Origin: Arthrobacter sp. 18067
GTDB lineage: Bacteria > Actinomycetota > Actinomycetes > Actinomycetales > Micrococcaceae
Length of the DNA stretch: 64,000 bases
NCBI RefSeq assembly: GCF_902706295.1
Contig: NZ_CACSJJ010000008.1
Span: 62,001-126,000, forward strand
Direction of reading: 5' to 3'
The translations under genes were made by a program, and so were the position numbers. The notes beneath the pieces were generated by a model that was given only the letters and a program-made list of their open reading frames with translations, had not been told where the DNA came from and did not search any database. The number at the start of each line of letters is the position of its first letter. The first letter of the stretch is position 1. Below, piece after piece: positions 15,347 through 23,814 of the stretch.

Positions 15347-17116
15347 TTAGAACTCCGTGTGGCCAAGGTCGTGGCTGGCCACGAAGGAAACCGAGCTGTG
15401 GGTGGCCGCCTGGAGTTCCAGCACGGTGATGGTGTTGCCGTGTTTTCGCAGGAGGGGGCCGGGAACGTAGAGCGTGGCCTGCGGTCCGCGGGACCAGTAC
15501 CGTCCCAGGCAGAAATCGTTGATCCACACCACGCCCTTGGTCCAACCCATGGTGGAAAGGAAGGTATCGCCGCCGCCGGGGAGGTCGAAAGTCCCATGGA
15601 CAAAGACCGGCCCGGACACTGGTACGTCAGGAAGGGAGGGCTGTCCCTCCAACGCCGCTGAGACCGGAACTGCGTCGTCGAGTTCCAAGGGAAGGATGTC
15701 CCAGTTCCAGAGAGTTTCTCCGTTGATCCGGGCCTTTCCGATCAGGCCCTTGGACTCCCCCAAACGGGGACCGTAGTTCACGCGTCCTTGGTCCTCCACC
15801 AGGATTTCCAGCGTGCCAACCGCGTCATGGGGCAGCGCCAGGGAACTTTCGTGGTGATCCCGGGAGAGGATTCCCACCGGCACCCTGTCCAGGAATACCT
15901 GGGCCCGGTCACGTACTTCGTCGAACTCCAGCACAGCGGGACCGGAAACTTCGATTTCCCTGCGGTAGAGGGTGAAGCCGGAGTAGTGGCCCAGCTCATC
16001 GTGGGAGCGGATTCCCTCGTGCGAGGTCCACTTCCCGAGCCGGTCCAGGCAATCCCACAGCGGGAGGGACTGCGCCAGCGGGACGCTAAAACTGGAACCG
16101 AGTTGCGCAGGTGCCGGCACGTCGTCGTCGTCGAGGGTTGTGTATTTGGAAATGACCTCGCGGAAGGCCCAGTACTTCGGCGTCGGGTTTCCAGCTTCGT
16201 CCAAAGGGGCGTCGTAGTCGTAGCTGGTGACGATCGGCTGGTAAACACCCTTGTCGTTGGCACCGTTGGTGAATCCAAAGTTGGTGCCGCCGTGGAACAT
16301 GTAGATATTCACGGACGCGCCAAGCTCCAGCAGCACCTCCAGATCGTTGGCGGACTGCTCCACGGTGGTGGTGTGGTGGTGCGCGCCCCAGTGGTCGAAC
16401 CAACCCACCCAGAATTCGGAACACATCAGGGGACCTGTGGGCTGATGGCGGCGAAGTGTTTCCAGGCGCTCCGCAGAGCGACTGCCGAACGAGCCCGTTT
16501 TGTGCAGTTCCGGCAGGCTGCCGTTGGCCAGCATGTCGTCCTGGGGCTGGTCCACGGTGGTGAACGGCACGGTCAGTCCGATTTCCCGGTTGACCTTGAC
16601 GAGCTTCTCAAGATAGAACCGGTCGGCGCCGTAAGCTCCGTATTCGTTCTCGATCTGGATCAGGATGATGGGACCGCCGGCATCTATCTGGCGGGGAACC
16701 AGGATGGGTGCGAGCTGCTCGAGATACTCAGTGAGTGCTGCCATATACACGGGATCATCGGCCCGGATGGCCGCAGCGCCGCGGTCAAACAGCCAGGCAG
16801 GGAGCCCGCCGTTGTCCCACTCCGCACAGATGTACGGCCCAGGGCGAACGATCGCGTGCATTCCTTCCGCAGCGATCAGGTCCAGGAAACGGCCCAGGTC
16901 CAAACCACCTGAGGTGTCGAAGACCTCCGGGGACGGAGCATGGGCGTTCCACGGAATGTAGGTCTCGATGGTGTTGAGCCCCATTTGCCTGGCCTTCCGG
17001 ATCCGGTCCGCCCATTGATCCGGATGGACGCGGAAGTAGTGCAGGGCGCCTGAGAGGATGCGGTGGGGTTGACCGTCAAGCATGAAGTCCTGCTCGCCGA
17101 TGGTGAAGGTTGGCAT
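15347..17116 (-). CDS. GH35 beta-galactosidase
   Basis: 589 residues from the ATG at 17116 (MPTFTIGEQDFMLDGQPHRI, the usual GH35 beginning). The frame opens slightly further upstream but without a ribosome site. GH35 landmarks are SGALHYFRVHPDQW, ETYIPWNAHAP, RPGPYICAEWDNGGLPAWL, the acid/base in QIENEYGAYG (E158) and the nucleophile in MCSEFWVGWFDHWG (E234), then MFHGGTNFGF. C-terminal beta domains follow. No signal peptide, so it should hydrolyse imported beta-galacto-oligosaccharides in the cytoplasm. It follows the binding-protein gene of importer 1 by 75 bases. Confidence 0.93.
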   Translation of the reverse strand: MPTFTIGEQDFMLDGQPHRILSGALHYFRVHPDQWADRIRKARQMGLNTIETYIPWNAHAPSPEVFDTSGGLDLGRFLDLIAAEGMHAIVRPGPYICAEWDNGGLPAWLFDRGAAAIRADDPVYMAALTEYLEQLAPILVPRQIDAGGPIILIQIENEYGAYGADRFYLEKLVKVNREIGLTVPFTTVDQPQDDMLANGSLPELHKTGSFGSRSAERLETLRRHQPTGPLMCSEFWVGWFDHWGAHHHTTTVEQSANDLEVLLELGASVNIYMFHGGTNFGFTNGANDKGVYQPIVTSYDYDAPLDEAGNPTPKYWAFREVISKYTTLDDDDVPAPAQLGSSFSVPLAQSLPLWDCLDRLGKWTSHEGIRSHDELGHYSGFTLYRREIEVSGPAVLEFDEVRDRAQVFLDRVPVGILSRDHHESSLALPHDAVGTLEILVEDQGRVNYGPRLGESKGLIGKARINGETLWNWDILPLELDDAVPVSAALEGQPSLPDVPVSGPVFVHGTFDLPGGGDTFLSTMGWTKGVVWINDFCLGRYWSRGPQATLYVPGPLLRKHGNTITVLELQAATHSSVSFVASHDLGHTEF

Positions 17117-17191
17117 GGGGTGAAATCCAATCTGGAATGGTGGAGCGGGGTCCAGGGCCTCAGGGGGGTGACCCTGGACCCGCGCCACGTC

Positions 17192-18547
17192 TTACTTGGT
17201 GGTGACTGTGAAGCCTTGCTGCTGGCCGTACTTGGCGGTGGCGTCCTGCCAGGCCTTGAGGCCGTCATTCAGATCGCCCTTGGAGCCATAAGCCTGGCCA
17301 ACGGTGTCGCTGTAGATGCTGTTGGCGTAGGTCTGGAAAGGAAGGTAGCTCCAACCCGGAACAACGTCCTTGGAAGCCTGGACCAGGACCTCGTTGATCT
17401 TCTGGCCGCCGAAGTAGGCGCTTTCGGCGTTCAGGAATGATTCGCTCTCAAGATCAGCCTTGGTGGAGGGGAAGCCACCGTTTGCGGCGTGGATCTTGGA
17501 CCCTTCAGGGCCGTTGGCGAACTGGAGGAAGCCGTAGGCTGCAGCCTTGTTCTTACTCTGCTTCAGCACGGCGTCGCCGCCGCCACCGTTCTCAGCCGTT
17601 GCGGCTGCGCCCTTCTCGTACGTCGGCATCGGGGCGACCCGCCACTGACCACTGGCTCCTGCCGCGCCCGATTCCAGGTTTGCCGGCATCCATGCGCCGA
17701 TGATCAGCGTGGCGATGCTGCCGTCCGACAGGCCTTTGTACCATTCGTCACTCCAGCTGGTGACGGGTGACAGGAGGTCGTCCTTGAGCAGCTGGTTCCA
17801 GGTGCCGGTCCACTTCTTGGCGCCTTCATCCTGGAGGTCAACGGCCACCTTGGTGCTTCCGTCGAGCGTGTAGGGCTTGCCGCCTGCCTGCCAGATCATG
17901 CTGGTGGTGAAGCCGGCATCGCCGGTGTCACTGGTGATGTAAGCCTTGGGATCCGCAGCGTGGAGCTTCTTGCCGGCTTCAACGTACTCATCCCAGGTGG
18001 TGGGGATGCTGATGCCGTGCTTTTCGAAGACGTCCGCCCGGTAGAACATGGCCATGGGGCCGGAGTCCTGCGGGAGGGCGTAGACGCCATCGTTGAGGTT
18101 TACGGACCCCCACGTGGACTGGGTGTAATTGTCCTTAAGCTCCTCGGCACCGAAGTCCTTCAGGTTGACCAAGGAATCGGAAAGGGCGAACTGCGGCAAG
18201 GCGTTGTATTCGATCTGCGCAACGTCCGGAGCACCGCTTCCGGCCTTAACGGCGTTCTGGAGCTTTGTGTAGTGGGCGTTGCCGGTGCCCACGTTTTCCA
18301 GGTTGACGTGGACCTTGGGGTACTTGGCCTCGAAGGCCTCCACGATCGGTTCGAGCTGGGGCGCCCAACCCCATACCGTGAGTGTGGTTTCGGTGTCCAG
18401 TGCCTTCGCGATGTCTTCGGCACTGGCGCCTTCGGCCCCGGCGTTGGCCGTTGTGCTGGAGCCGCTGCAGGCGGCAAGGCCGCCCACCAGGAGGCTGGCC
18501 GCCAGGGCGGCAGTGGCCACCCGCCGGAAGCGATGGTTGTTCTTCAT
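17192..18547 (-). CDS. Sugar ABC importer 1, solute-binding lipoprotein
   Basis: 451-residue extracytoplasmic binding protein of the MalE/UgpB type. The lipoprotein signal ends in the lipobox GGLAAC (Cys lipidated), followed by a Ser/Thr/Ala linker. TLTVWGWAPQLEPIVEAFEA and the periplasmic-binding fold YALPQDSGPMAMFYRADVFE, TTWDEYVEAGKKL and ANGGFPSTKA fit the family of oligosaccharide binders. It is the third cistron after two permease genes and directly precedes GH35, so the likely ligand is a beta-galacto-oligosaccharide. No ATPase gene is nearby; a shared MsiK-type ATPase elsewhere would be needed. Confidence 0.9.
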   Translation of the reverse strand: MKNNHRFRRVATAALAASLLVGGLAACSGSSTTANAGAEGASAEDIAKALDTETTLTVWGWAPQLEPIVEAFEAKYPKVHVNLENVGTGNAHYTKLQNAVKAGSGAPDVAQIEYNALPQFALSDSLVNLKDFGAEELKDNYTQSTWGSVNLNDGVYALPQDSGPMAMFYRADVFEKHGISIPTTWDEYVEAGKKLHAADPKAYITSDTGDAGFTTSMIWQAGGKPYTLDGSTKVAVDLQDEGAKKWTGTWNQLLKDDLLSPVTSWSDEWYKGLSDGSIATLIIGAWMPANLESGAAGASGQWRVAPMPTYEKGAAATAENGGGGDAVLKQSKNKAAAYGFLQFANGPEGSKIHAANGGFPSTKADLESESFLNAESAYFGGQKINEVLVQASKDVVPGWSYLPFQTYANSIYSDTVGQAYGSKGDLNDGLKAWQDATAKYGQQQGFTVTTK

Positions 18548-18615
18548 TGAATTGGTGCCTTTCAGATGCGGTTTGGAAATTCACGACGGCGGGAGGTCGC
18601 CGTCGTCGGGTCTGG

Positions 18616-19572
18616 CTACTTCACACTTCCGGCGGACAGTCCCGACTGCCAGAAGCGCTGGAGGAAGAGGAAAGCCCCCACGATGGGCACGATGGTGAGC
18701 AGTGATCCGGTGATGACGAGGTTGTAGATGGCTTCGCCTCCGGCCGTGGTCGCTTGGGCGTTCCAGCTGTTGAGCCCGACGGTGAGCGGGTACCAGGTTG
18801 ATTGGCTCAACATGATCAAGGGAAGGAAGTAGTTGTTCCACGTGGCCACCACGGTGAACAAGAGAACGGTGATGAAGCCCGGCGCCAGCATTCTCAGTGA
18901 GATGGTGAAGAACGTCCGGAACTCCCCTGCCCCGTCCATGCGGGCTGCCTCCAGGACTTCGGTGGGGACGGACTCGAGGGCGTAGATCCACACCAGATAG
19001 AGCCCGAATGGGCTGATCAGGGACGGAATGATGACCGACCATGGGGTGTTGGTGAGTCCCATCTGGCTGAACATGAGGAACGTCGGGACAGCCAGGGCAG
19101 TGCCCGGAATTGCCACTGCGCCCAGGACGACTGCGAAGACGCCGCGTTTGCCGGGGAAATCGAACTTCGCCAGTCCGTAGCCGGCCAGGGTGGCAAGGAA
19201 TGTTGCCCCGCCGGCACCCACCACGACATAGAGCACGGTGTTTCCAAGCCAGCGCAGGAATTCGCCGTCGTTGTAGGTCAGGGTACCCACGATGTTGTCC
19301 CACAGTGCGAAGTCCCCGGAGAACCACAGGCCGAAGGAGCTGAAAAGGGAGGTTTGCGTCTTGGTGGAGTTGACCAGCAACCAGAACAAGGGAAGCAGTG
19401 CGTACACTGCCATGACCCCCATCAGGATGGTGAGAAGGACGGACGAGCGCTTCCGGCTGACGCCGTGGCGCCGGGTGTTCAACCTGGGTGCAGGTGACCG
19501 CCGGGGCCTCACCGCCGGTGACGGTTTGGGCGCGGTATCGCTGGAATGGGCTGGGCTCAAACGTACGGACAT
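18616..19572 (-). CDS. Sugar ABC importer 1, MalG-type permease
   Basis: 318 residues with a Pro/Arg-rich cytoplasmic N-terminus and six predicted membrane helices beginning with VLLTILMGVMAVYALLPLFW. The EAA loop, contacting the ATPase, is VLEAARMDGAGEFRTFFTIS. It starts four bases after the partner permease stop and is followed by the binding-protein gene. Half of a heterodimeric CUT1 channel. Confidence 0.9.
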   Translation of the reverse strand: MSVRLSPAHSSDTAPKPSPAVRPRRSPAPRLNTRRHGVSRKRSSVLLTILMGVMAVYALLPLFWLLVNSTKTQTSLFSSFGLWFSGDFALWDNIVGTLTYNDGEFLRWLGNTVLYVVVGAGGATFLATLAGYGLAKFDFPGKRGVFAVVLGAVAIPGTALAVPTFLMFSQMGLTNTPWSVIIPSLISPFGLYLVWIYALESVPTEVLEAARMDGAGEFRTFFTISLRMLAPGFITVLLFTVVATWNNYFLPLIMLSQSTWYPLTVGLNSWNAQATTAGGEAIYNLVITGSLLTIVPIVGAFLFLQRFWQSGLSAGSVK

Positions 19573-19575
19573 GGG

Positions 19576-20493
19576 CTAGGCATCCTTTCGCGAGCCGGAG
19601 AGCTGGACGACGTAGGCAACAATGACCGTCAGGACGCCCATGATGATGGAGATAGCCGCGGCGTAATTGAACTGCTGGCCTGCAAACGAGAGGTTGTATG
19701 CGTACATGTTCGGCGTGAAGTAGGAGCTGATGGAGTTTGGTGCCAACGCCTTGAGGATGTTCGGCTCATTGAACAACTGGAAGCTGCCGATGACCGAGAA
19801 GATGCTCGCAATGCCGATGGCTCCGCGGATGGAGGGAAGTTTGATGCTCCGGATCACCCGGAACGTGCCTGCTCCGTCAAGGTTTGCTGCCTCATACAGT
19901 TCCGCAGGGATGACCTTCAGCGCTGAATAGAAGATCAACATGTTGTAGCCCGTGAACTCCCAGGTGTTGATGTTCCCGATCGAGGCGAGGATCCAGCTGG
20001 AAGAGAGGGGCTCCGCAAGGTCCAGCCCGAAGAAATCGTTGATGCTGCCGAACAGGCCAAACCGGGGGCCGTAGATGAATCCCCACATCAACGTCGCCAC
20101 TACTGCCGGGACCGCGTACGGGAGGAACACTGAAATACGGAAGAACGACGACGCGCGGAGACGCCCGCTGTCCAGGGCCAAGGCTGCGAAAAGGGCAAGG
20201 AACAACATGATGGGGACCTGGACCACCAGGAAGACAGCCACCCTGGTCACGGAATCCCAGAACTGGGGATCGCCAAGCGCCTGAAGGTAGTTGGCTCCCC
20301 CGACGAACTTGTCGCCGCCCACCATCTGGTTCTGGAAGAGGCTCAAGTAGAACGCGTAGAGGACAGGTGCCACGAACACCAGCAGGAAGACAGCCATGAA
20401 TGGGCCAACGAATGCCCACCCCATCCATCGTCCTGCGCATTTCCGGTTTTGGACCAACGGTGGGGCGTCCGCCACGGGCGACGTCGTTGTCAT
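19576..20493 (-). CDS. Sugar ABC importer 1, MalF-type permease
   Basis: 305 residues from the ATG at 20493 (MTTTSPVADAPPLVQN), preceded by a purine-rich GAAGAGAAG ribosome site. The frame is open upstream to 20568, but that part contains a LacI operator. Six membrane helices start with GWAFVGPFMAVFLLVFVAP; the EAA loop is LYEAANLDGAGTFRVIRSIK. First gene of the operon permease-permease-binding protein-GH35-epimerase-GalE. An operator at 20515-20530 lies 21 bases upstream of the start codon, placing the whole operon under the local LacI regulators. Confidence 0.9.
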   Translation of the reverse strand: MTTTSPVADAPPLVQNRKCAGRWMGWAFVGPFMAVFLLVFVAPVLYAFYLSLFQNQMVGGDKFVGGANYLQALGDPQFWDSVTRVAVFLVVQVPIMLFLALFAALALDSGRLRASSFFRISVFLPYAVPAVVATLMWGFIYGPRFGLFGSINDFFGLDLAEPLSSSWILASIGNINTWEFTGYNMLIFYSALKVIPAELYEAANLDGAGTFRVIRSIKLPSIRGAIGIASIFSVIGSFQLFNEPNILKALAPNSISSYFTPNMYAYNLSFAGQQFNYAAAISIIMGVLTVIVAYVVQLSGSRKDA

Positions 20494-20514
20494 GATATTT
20501 CTTCTCTTCTCGCT

Positions 20515-20530
20515 ATGTTTACGCAAACAT
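20515..20530. promoter_or_regulatory. LacI-type operator of importer 1 / galactose operon
   Basis: ATGTTTACGCAAACAT, one mismatch from the consensus ATGTTTACGTAAACAT. It sits immediately upstream of the minus-strand operon starting at 20493. Its centre is 34 bp from the operator that overlaps the start of the divergent LacI gene, so one repressor assembly could control both directions. Confidence 0.8.
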
Positions 20531-20548
20531 TCTTGAAAGAAGATTAGC

Positions 20549-20564
20549 ATGTTTAGGTGAACAT
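20549..20564. promoter_or_regulatory. LacI-type operator overlapping the start of LacI gene 1
   Basis: ATGTTTAGGTGAACAT covers the GTG (20557) and part of the ATG (20563) start candidates. A TAGCAT hexamer at 20545-20550 ends six bases before the GTG, as expected for the -10 box of a leaderless transcript. Repressor here would block the transcription start itself: direct autoregulation. Confidence 0.7.
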
Positions 20565-21648
20565 GCAAGAGGGCAGCAGAGGGAAGACAGCCAAATCCGC
20601 CACGGCCGCAGGAACCCGGAAACCGATTCCAGAAACAGCCCGGGGATCCAGGGGCCCGTCCATTGCGGACGTAGCCCAGGCTGCCGGCGTCTCAGCCCAA
20701 ACCGTTTCCCGGGTGTCCAACGGGCTCACCAATGTGGAAGAGTCCACCCGGAACCGGGTCCTGAACGCCATGAAGGAGCTCGGTTACAGGCCAAACCGGG
20801 CCGCGCGGGCGCTCAAGAGCGGCCGGTTCAAATCCATCGGCGTCATCATGTTCACGCTGTCCAGTTTCGGTAACATGCGTACCCTGGATGCGATTGCCAC
20901 CGCTGCCTCACAGGCCGGTTACTCCGTGACTCTGATCCCAGTGCACGGTCCCACCACCGGAACGGTGTCCGGGGCCTACAACCGACTGCGGGAGCAGGAC
21001 GTGGACGGCGTGGTCATTATCTTCGAGGCGCATATGCTGGACCGAGCCGATATCGCACTTCCCGACGACCTCCCCGCTGTGGTGATCGACTCCAACGCCG
21101 GATATGGCTACCCGATGGTGGACACCGACCAGGCCGAGGGCGCCCGGCTGGCCACCGAACATCTGCTGCACCTCGGGCACGCCCAGGTGTGGCACATAGG
21201 CGGCCCGCCGTCGTCGTTCTCCGCAACCCACCGGGCAGAGTCCTGGAAGCAGACGCTGGAGGAGGCGGGCATCGAGGCCCCGCCGGTCTGCCATGGCGAT
21301 TGGTCCACTGAATCCGGTTACCGGATAGGCCTTGAGATCGGCAGGAATCCCGCTATGACCGCCATCTTTGCCGCCAACGACCAAATGGCCTTGGGGGCAG
21401 TGCGCGCCCTTCATGAACTGGGACGCAGCATTCCGGACGATGTCAGCATCGTTGGATTCGACGACCTCGAGGAATCCACGTCCTTTTGGCCACCCCTGAC
21501 AACCATCCACCAGGACTTCCACACCGTGGGACGGCTCAGCATTGAGAACCTGCTCCAGCAGATGGCCGGACAGAGCCCGGGTAGCGGCGTCACCACCGTG
21601 CCAACGCGACTCGTGGTGCGCAAAAGCACGGCCGCGCCGGCCCGGTAG
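20557..21648 (+). CDS. LacI-family regulator 1
   Basis: 363 residues from GTG 20557 (or 361 from ATG 20563). After a 30-residue basic tail comes the helix-turn-helix IADVAQAAGVSAQTVSRVSN and hinge ALKSGRFKSIGVIMF, then a periplasmic-binding-like ligand domain (VDGVVIIFEAHML, DDLPAVVIDSNAGYGYPMVD, AIFAANDQMALGAVRALHE, VSIVGFDDLEESTSFWPPLT). Family members act as dimers that leave DNA on binding a sugar. Start codon and -10 spacing suggest leaderless translation. It is a close tandem paralogue of the gene at 21742, with an identical recognition helix, and is divergent from the importer 1 operon. Likely inducer: a galactan-derived oligosaccharide (inference). Confidence 0.92.
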   Translation: MNMQEGSRGKTAKSATAAGTRKPIPETARGSRGPSIADVAQAAGVSAQTVSRVSNGLTNVEESTRNRVLNAMKELGYRPNRAARALKSGRFKSIGVIMFTLSSFGNMRTLDAIATAASQAGYSVTLIPVHGPTTGTVSGAYNRLREQDVDGVVIIFEAHMLDRADIALPDDLPAVVIDSNAGYGYPMVDTDQAEGARLATEHLLHLGHAQVWHIGGPPSSFSATHRAESWKQTLEEAGIEAPPVCHGDWSTESGYRIGLEIGRNPAMTAIFAANDQMALGAVRALHELGRSIPDDVSIVGFDDLEESTSFWPPLTTIHQDFHTVGRLSIENLLQQMAGQSPGSGVTTVPTRLVVRKSTAAPAR

Positions 21649-21733
21649 GGCAGTGTTCCCGTAGCCAACCGTACGTGGGGAATCCCGGGGCACGGGACGT
21701 TCCTGACGCAAATATGCAGCGATTGCAAGTAAC

Positions 21734-21749
21734 CTGTTTAGGTGAACAT
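21734..21749. promoter_or_regulatory. LacI-type operator overlapping the start of LacI gene 2
   Basis: CTGTTTAGGTGAACAT overlaps GTG 21742 and ATG 21748. TAACCT at 21730-21735 ends six bases before the GTG, exactly the geometry seen at LacI gene 1. Both LacI operators have GG instead of CG at the centre, unlike all eight other sites. Confidence 0.7.
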
Positions 21750-22881
21750 GGATCAAGAGAACACGAGCCTCAAGGCTCCGGCGGCCCCGCCCGGGGAGTC
21801 CGGAAAGCCTGCTGCCAAGTCGCGCGCAAAACGAGGTCCATCCATCGGGGACGTGGCCAAGGCCTCGGGCGTATCGGCACAAACGGTCTCCCGGGTTTCC
21901 AACGGACTCACCAACGTCGAAGAGACCACCAAGAACCGGGTCCTCGACGCCATGAGGCAGCTCGGCTACCGACCCAACCGGGCAGCGCGTGCGCTCAAAA
22001 GCGGCCAGTTTAAATCCATCGGCGTCATCATGTTTACTCTTTCCAGCTTCGGCAACATGCGAACCCTGGATGCCATCGCAACTGCTGCCTCGCTGGCCGG
22101 CTATTCCGTGACGCTCATCCCTGTGCAGGACCCCACCACCGGAACGGTTTCCGGGGCCTACGAAAGGCTGCGGGAACAGCAGGTCGACGGTGTGGTTGTC
22201 ATCTTCGAGGCCCACCTGCTGGACGACGCTGACATAACGCTTCCTGAGGACCTGCCAGCCGTCGTGATCGATTCCAACGCCGGTTTTGGCTATCCCATGG
22301 TGGATACTGACCAGGCTCAGGGTGCAAGGTTCGCTACCCAGCATCTTCTCGACCTTGGCCACCAACAGGTGTGGCATATCGGTGGACCCACCACCTCCTT
22401 CTCCGCGACGCACCGGGAAGAATCGTGGAGGCGGACGCTGAAGGAAGCCGGTATCGAGGCCCCCGCGGTTCTCCATGGCGACTGGTCTACGGAATCCGGC
22501 TATCAAATCGGTCTGGAACTTTCCCGGAACCCGGACCTCACCGCCATTTTTGCCGCCAACGACCAAATGGCCTTGGGAGCGATGCGTGCACTGCATGAAC
22601 AGGGTCGGCGCATTCCGGAGGATGTCAGCATCGTTGGATTCGACGACCTGGACGAGTCCACGTCCTTCTGGCCGCCACTGACAACGATCCACCAGGATTT
22701 CTACGCCGTGGGCCGTCTGAGCATCGAAAACCTGCTTCAGCAGATTGCCGGTACCGGATCGGTGGACGATTTCACCACCGTGCCTACCAGCATGGTGGTG
22801 CGCAAGAGCACCGCCGCTCCCATGGAGGGAGCACGGCGGCCATCTGCGCGGAGAAAGAACGTTGCTGCAGACAAGGGATAA
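21742..22881 (+). CDS. LacI-family regulator 2
   Basis: 379 residues from GTG 21742 (377 from ATG 21748). Same plan as regulator 1: helix-turn-helix IGDVAKASGVSAQTVSRVSN, hinge ALKSGQFKSIGVIMF and ligand domain with VDGVVVIFEAHLL, AVVIDSNAGFGYPMVD and AIFAANDQMALGAMRALHE. The tail is longer (ending RRPSARRKNVAADKG). The two genes are tandem duplicates separated by 93 bases, with extended DNA-level similarity. The unchanged recognition helix and the matching operators indicate one shared regulon. Differences are scattered in the ligand domain and ends, so different inducers or heterodimers are possible. It ends 30 bases from the convergent importer 2 operon. Confidence 0.92.
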   Translation: MNMDQENTSLKAPAAPPGESGKPAAKSRAKRGPSIGDVAKASGVSAQTVSRVSNGLTNVEETTKNRVLDAMRQLGYRPNRAARALKSGQFKSIGVIMFTLSSFGNMRTLDAIATAASLAGYSVTLIPVQDPTTGTVSGAYERLREQQVDGVVVIFEAHLLDDADITLPEDLPAVVIDSNAGFGYPMVDTDQAQGARFATQHLLDLGHQQVWHIGGPTTSFSATHREESWRRTLKEAGIEAPAVLHGDWSTESGYQIGLELSRNPDLTAIFAANDQMALGAMRALHEQGRRIPEDVSIVGFDDLDESTSFWPPLTTIHQDFYAVGRLSIENLLQQIAGTGSVDDFTTVPTSMVVRKSTAAPMEGARRPSARRKNVAADKG

Positions 22882-22911
22882 CCCCTGCCCGCAGCAACGC
22901 TTGGACAACTC

Positions 22912-23814
22912 CTAGCCCTTGCTGGCACCCAACGTCAGCCCGGCCACAAACTGCCGCTGCAGGACCAGGTAGATGAGCAGGGTTGGAATCAGTGTGATCA
23001 TGGCGCCGGCCGCAATCAGGTTGTAGTTGCTCAGGAACTGGCCTTGAAGGTTGTTAATGGCGGTTGTGATGGGGAGCCTGTCACCGCTCTGGATGAACAA
23101 CAGCGGCCAAAAGAAGTCGTTGTAGATGAAAATGACTTGCAACGTTCCCAAGGCAGCGAGCGCTGGACGGCACAGCGGAAGGATGATGCTCCAGTACTGC
23201 CGCCAGATGCCCGCCCCATCCACCATGGCCGCCTCTGTCAGGTCATCAGGGAGCGCCTTCATGTAGTTGGAGAGCACGAAGGTGCAGAACCCTATCTGGA
23301 AAGCAGTGTCCACAATGATGACCGCAATGTAGGTGTTCAACAGATTGCCGGAATCGCTGACGGCATACGGCAAAGACACGTGCTTGAACATCTCGAACAG
23401 TGGCGCTGCCAGGACCTGCGGGGGCAGGAGGTTGCCGGCAGTAAACATGATCAGCAAGGTGATGTTGAACTTCCAGCTCACACGGGAAACAGCAAACGCC
23501 ATCATGGAGGCAAAGAGCAGGGTCAGCAGAACTGTTGGAACGGTGATCAGGACCGAGTTCAGGAAGTACTTCGAGAATCCACCTTGGTTCCAGGCCTGGA
23601 TGAAATTATCGAAGCTGAAGGTGCCGCCGATGCTGAAGTAGCCGTATTTGTCGGTGTCCTCTTTGGACCGGAGCGCCGTATAGAGCGACCAGACCAGCGG
23701 TACCAACCAGATGGCGGCCATGACGATGAGGAAAATGTGCGTGCCATAGTGGCGTTTGCCGGTCTTGCCGGTCCTGCCGGTCTGGACAGGAAGGGTACGG
23801 GCGATGGTGCTCAT
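22912..23814 (-). CDS. Sugar ABC importer 2, MalG-type permease
   Basis: 300 residues, six predicted helices starting with HIFLIVMAAIWLVPLVWSLY. EAA-loop sequence: LTEAAMVDGAGIWRQYWSII. Last gene of the operon binding protein-permease-permease; its start overlaps the preceding gene by four bases. CUT1-type channel half. Confidence 0.9.
   Translation of the reverse strand: MSTIARTLPVQTGRTGKTGKRHYGTHIFLIVMAAIWLVPLVWSLYTALRSKEDTDKYGYFSIGGTFSFDNFIQAWNQGGFSKYFLNSVLITVPTVLLTLLFASMMAFAVSRVSWKFNITLLIMFTAGNLLPPQVLAAPLFEMFKHVSLPYAVSDSGNLLNTYIAVIIVDTAFQIGFCTFVLSNYMKALPDDLTEAAMVDGAGIWRQYWSIILPLCRPALAALGTLQVIFIYNDFFWPLLFIQSGDRLPITTAINNLQGQFLSNYNLIAAGAMITLIPTLLIYLVLQRQFVAGLTLGASKG

Noticed and set aside
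20908..22908. 666-codon open frame on the minus strand across both LacI genes
   Set aside because: It mirrors the two duplicated LacI genes in antisense; the repeat of its sequence follows from their duplication and the high GC content keeps stops rare. No ribosome site or domain.
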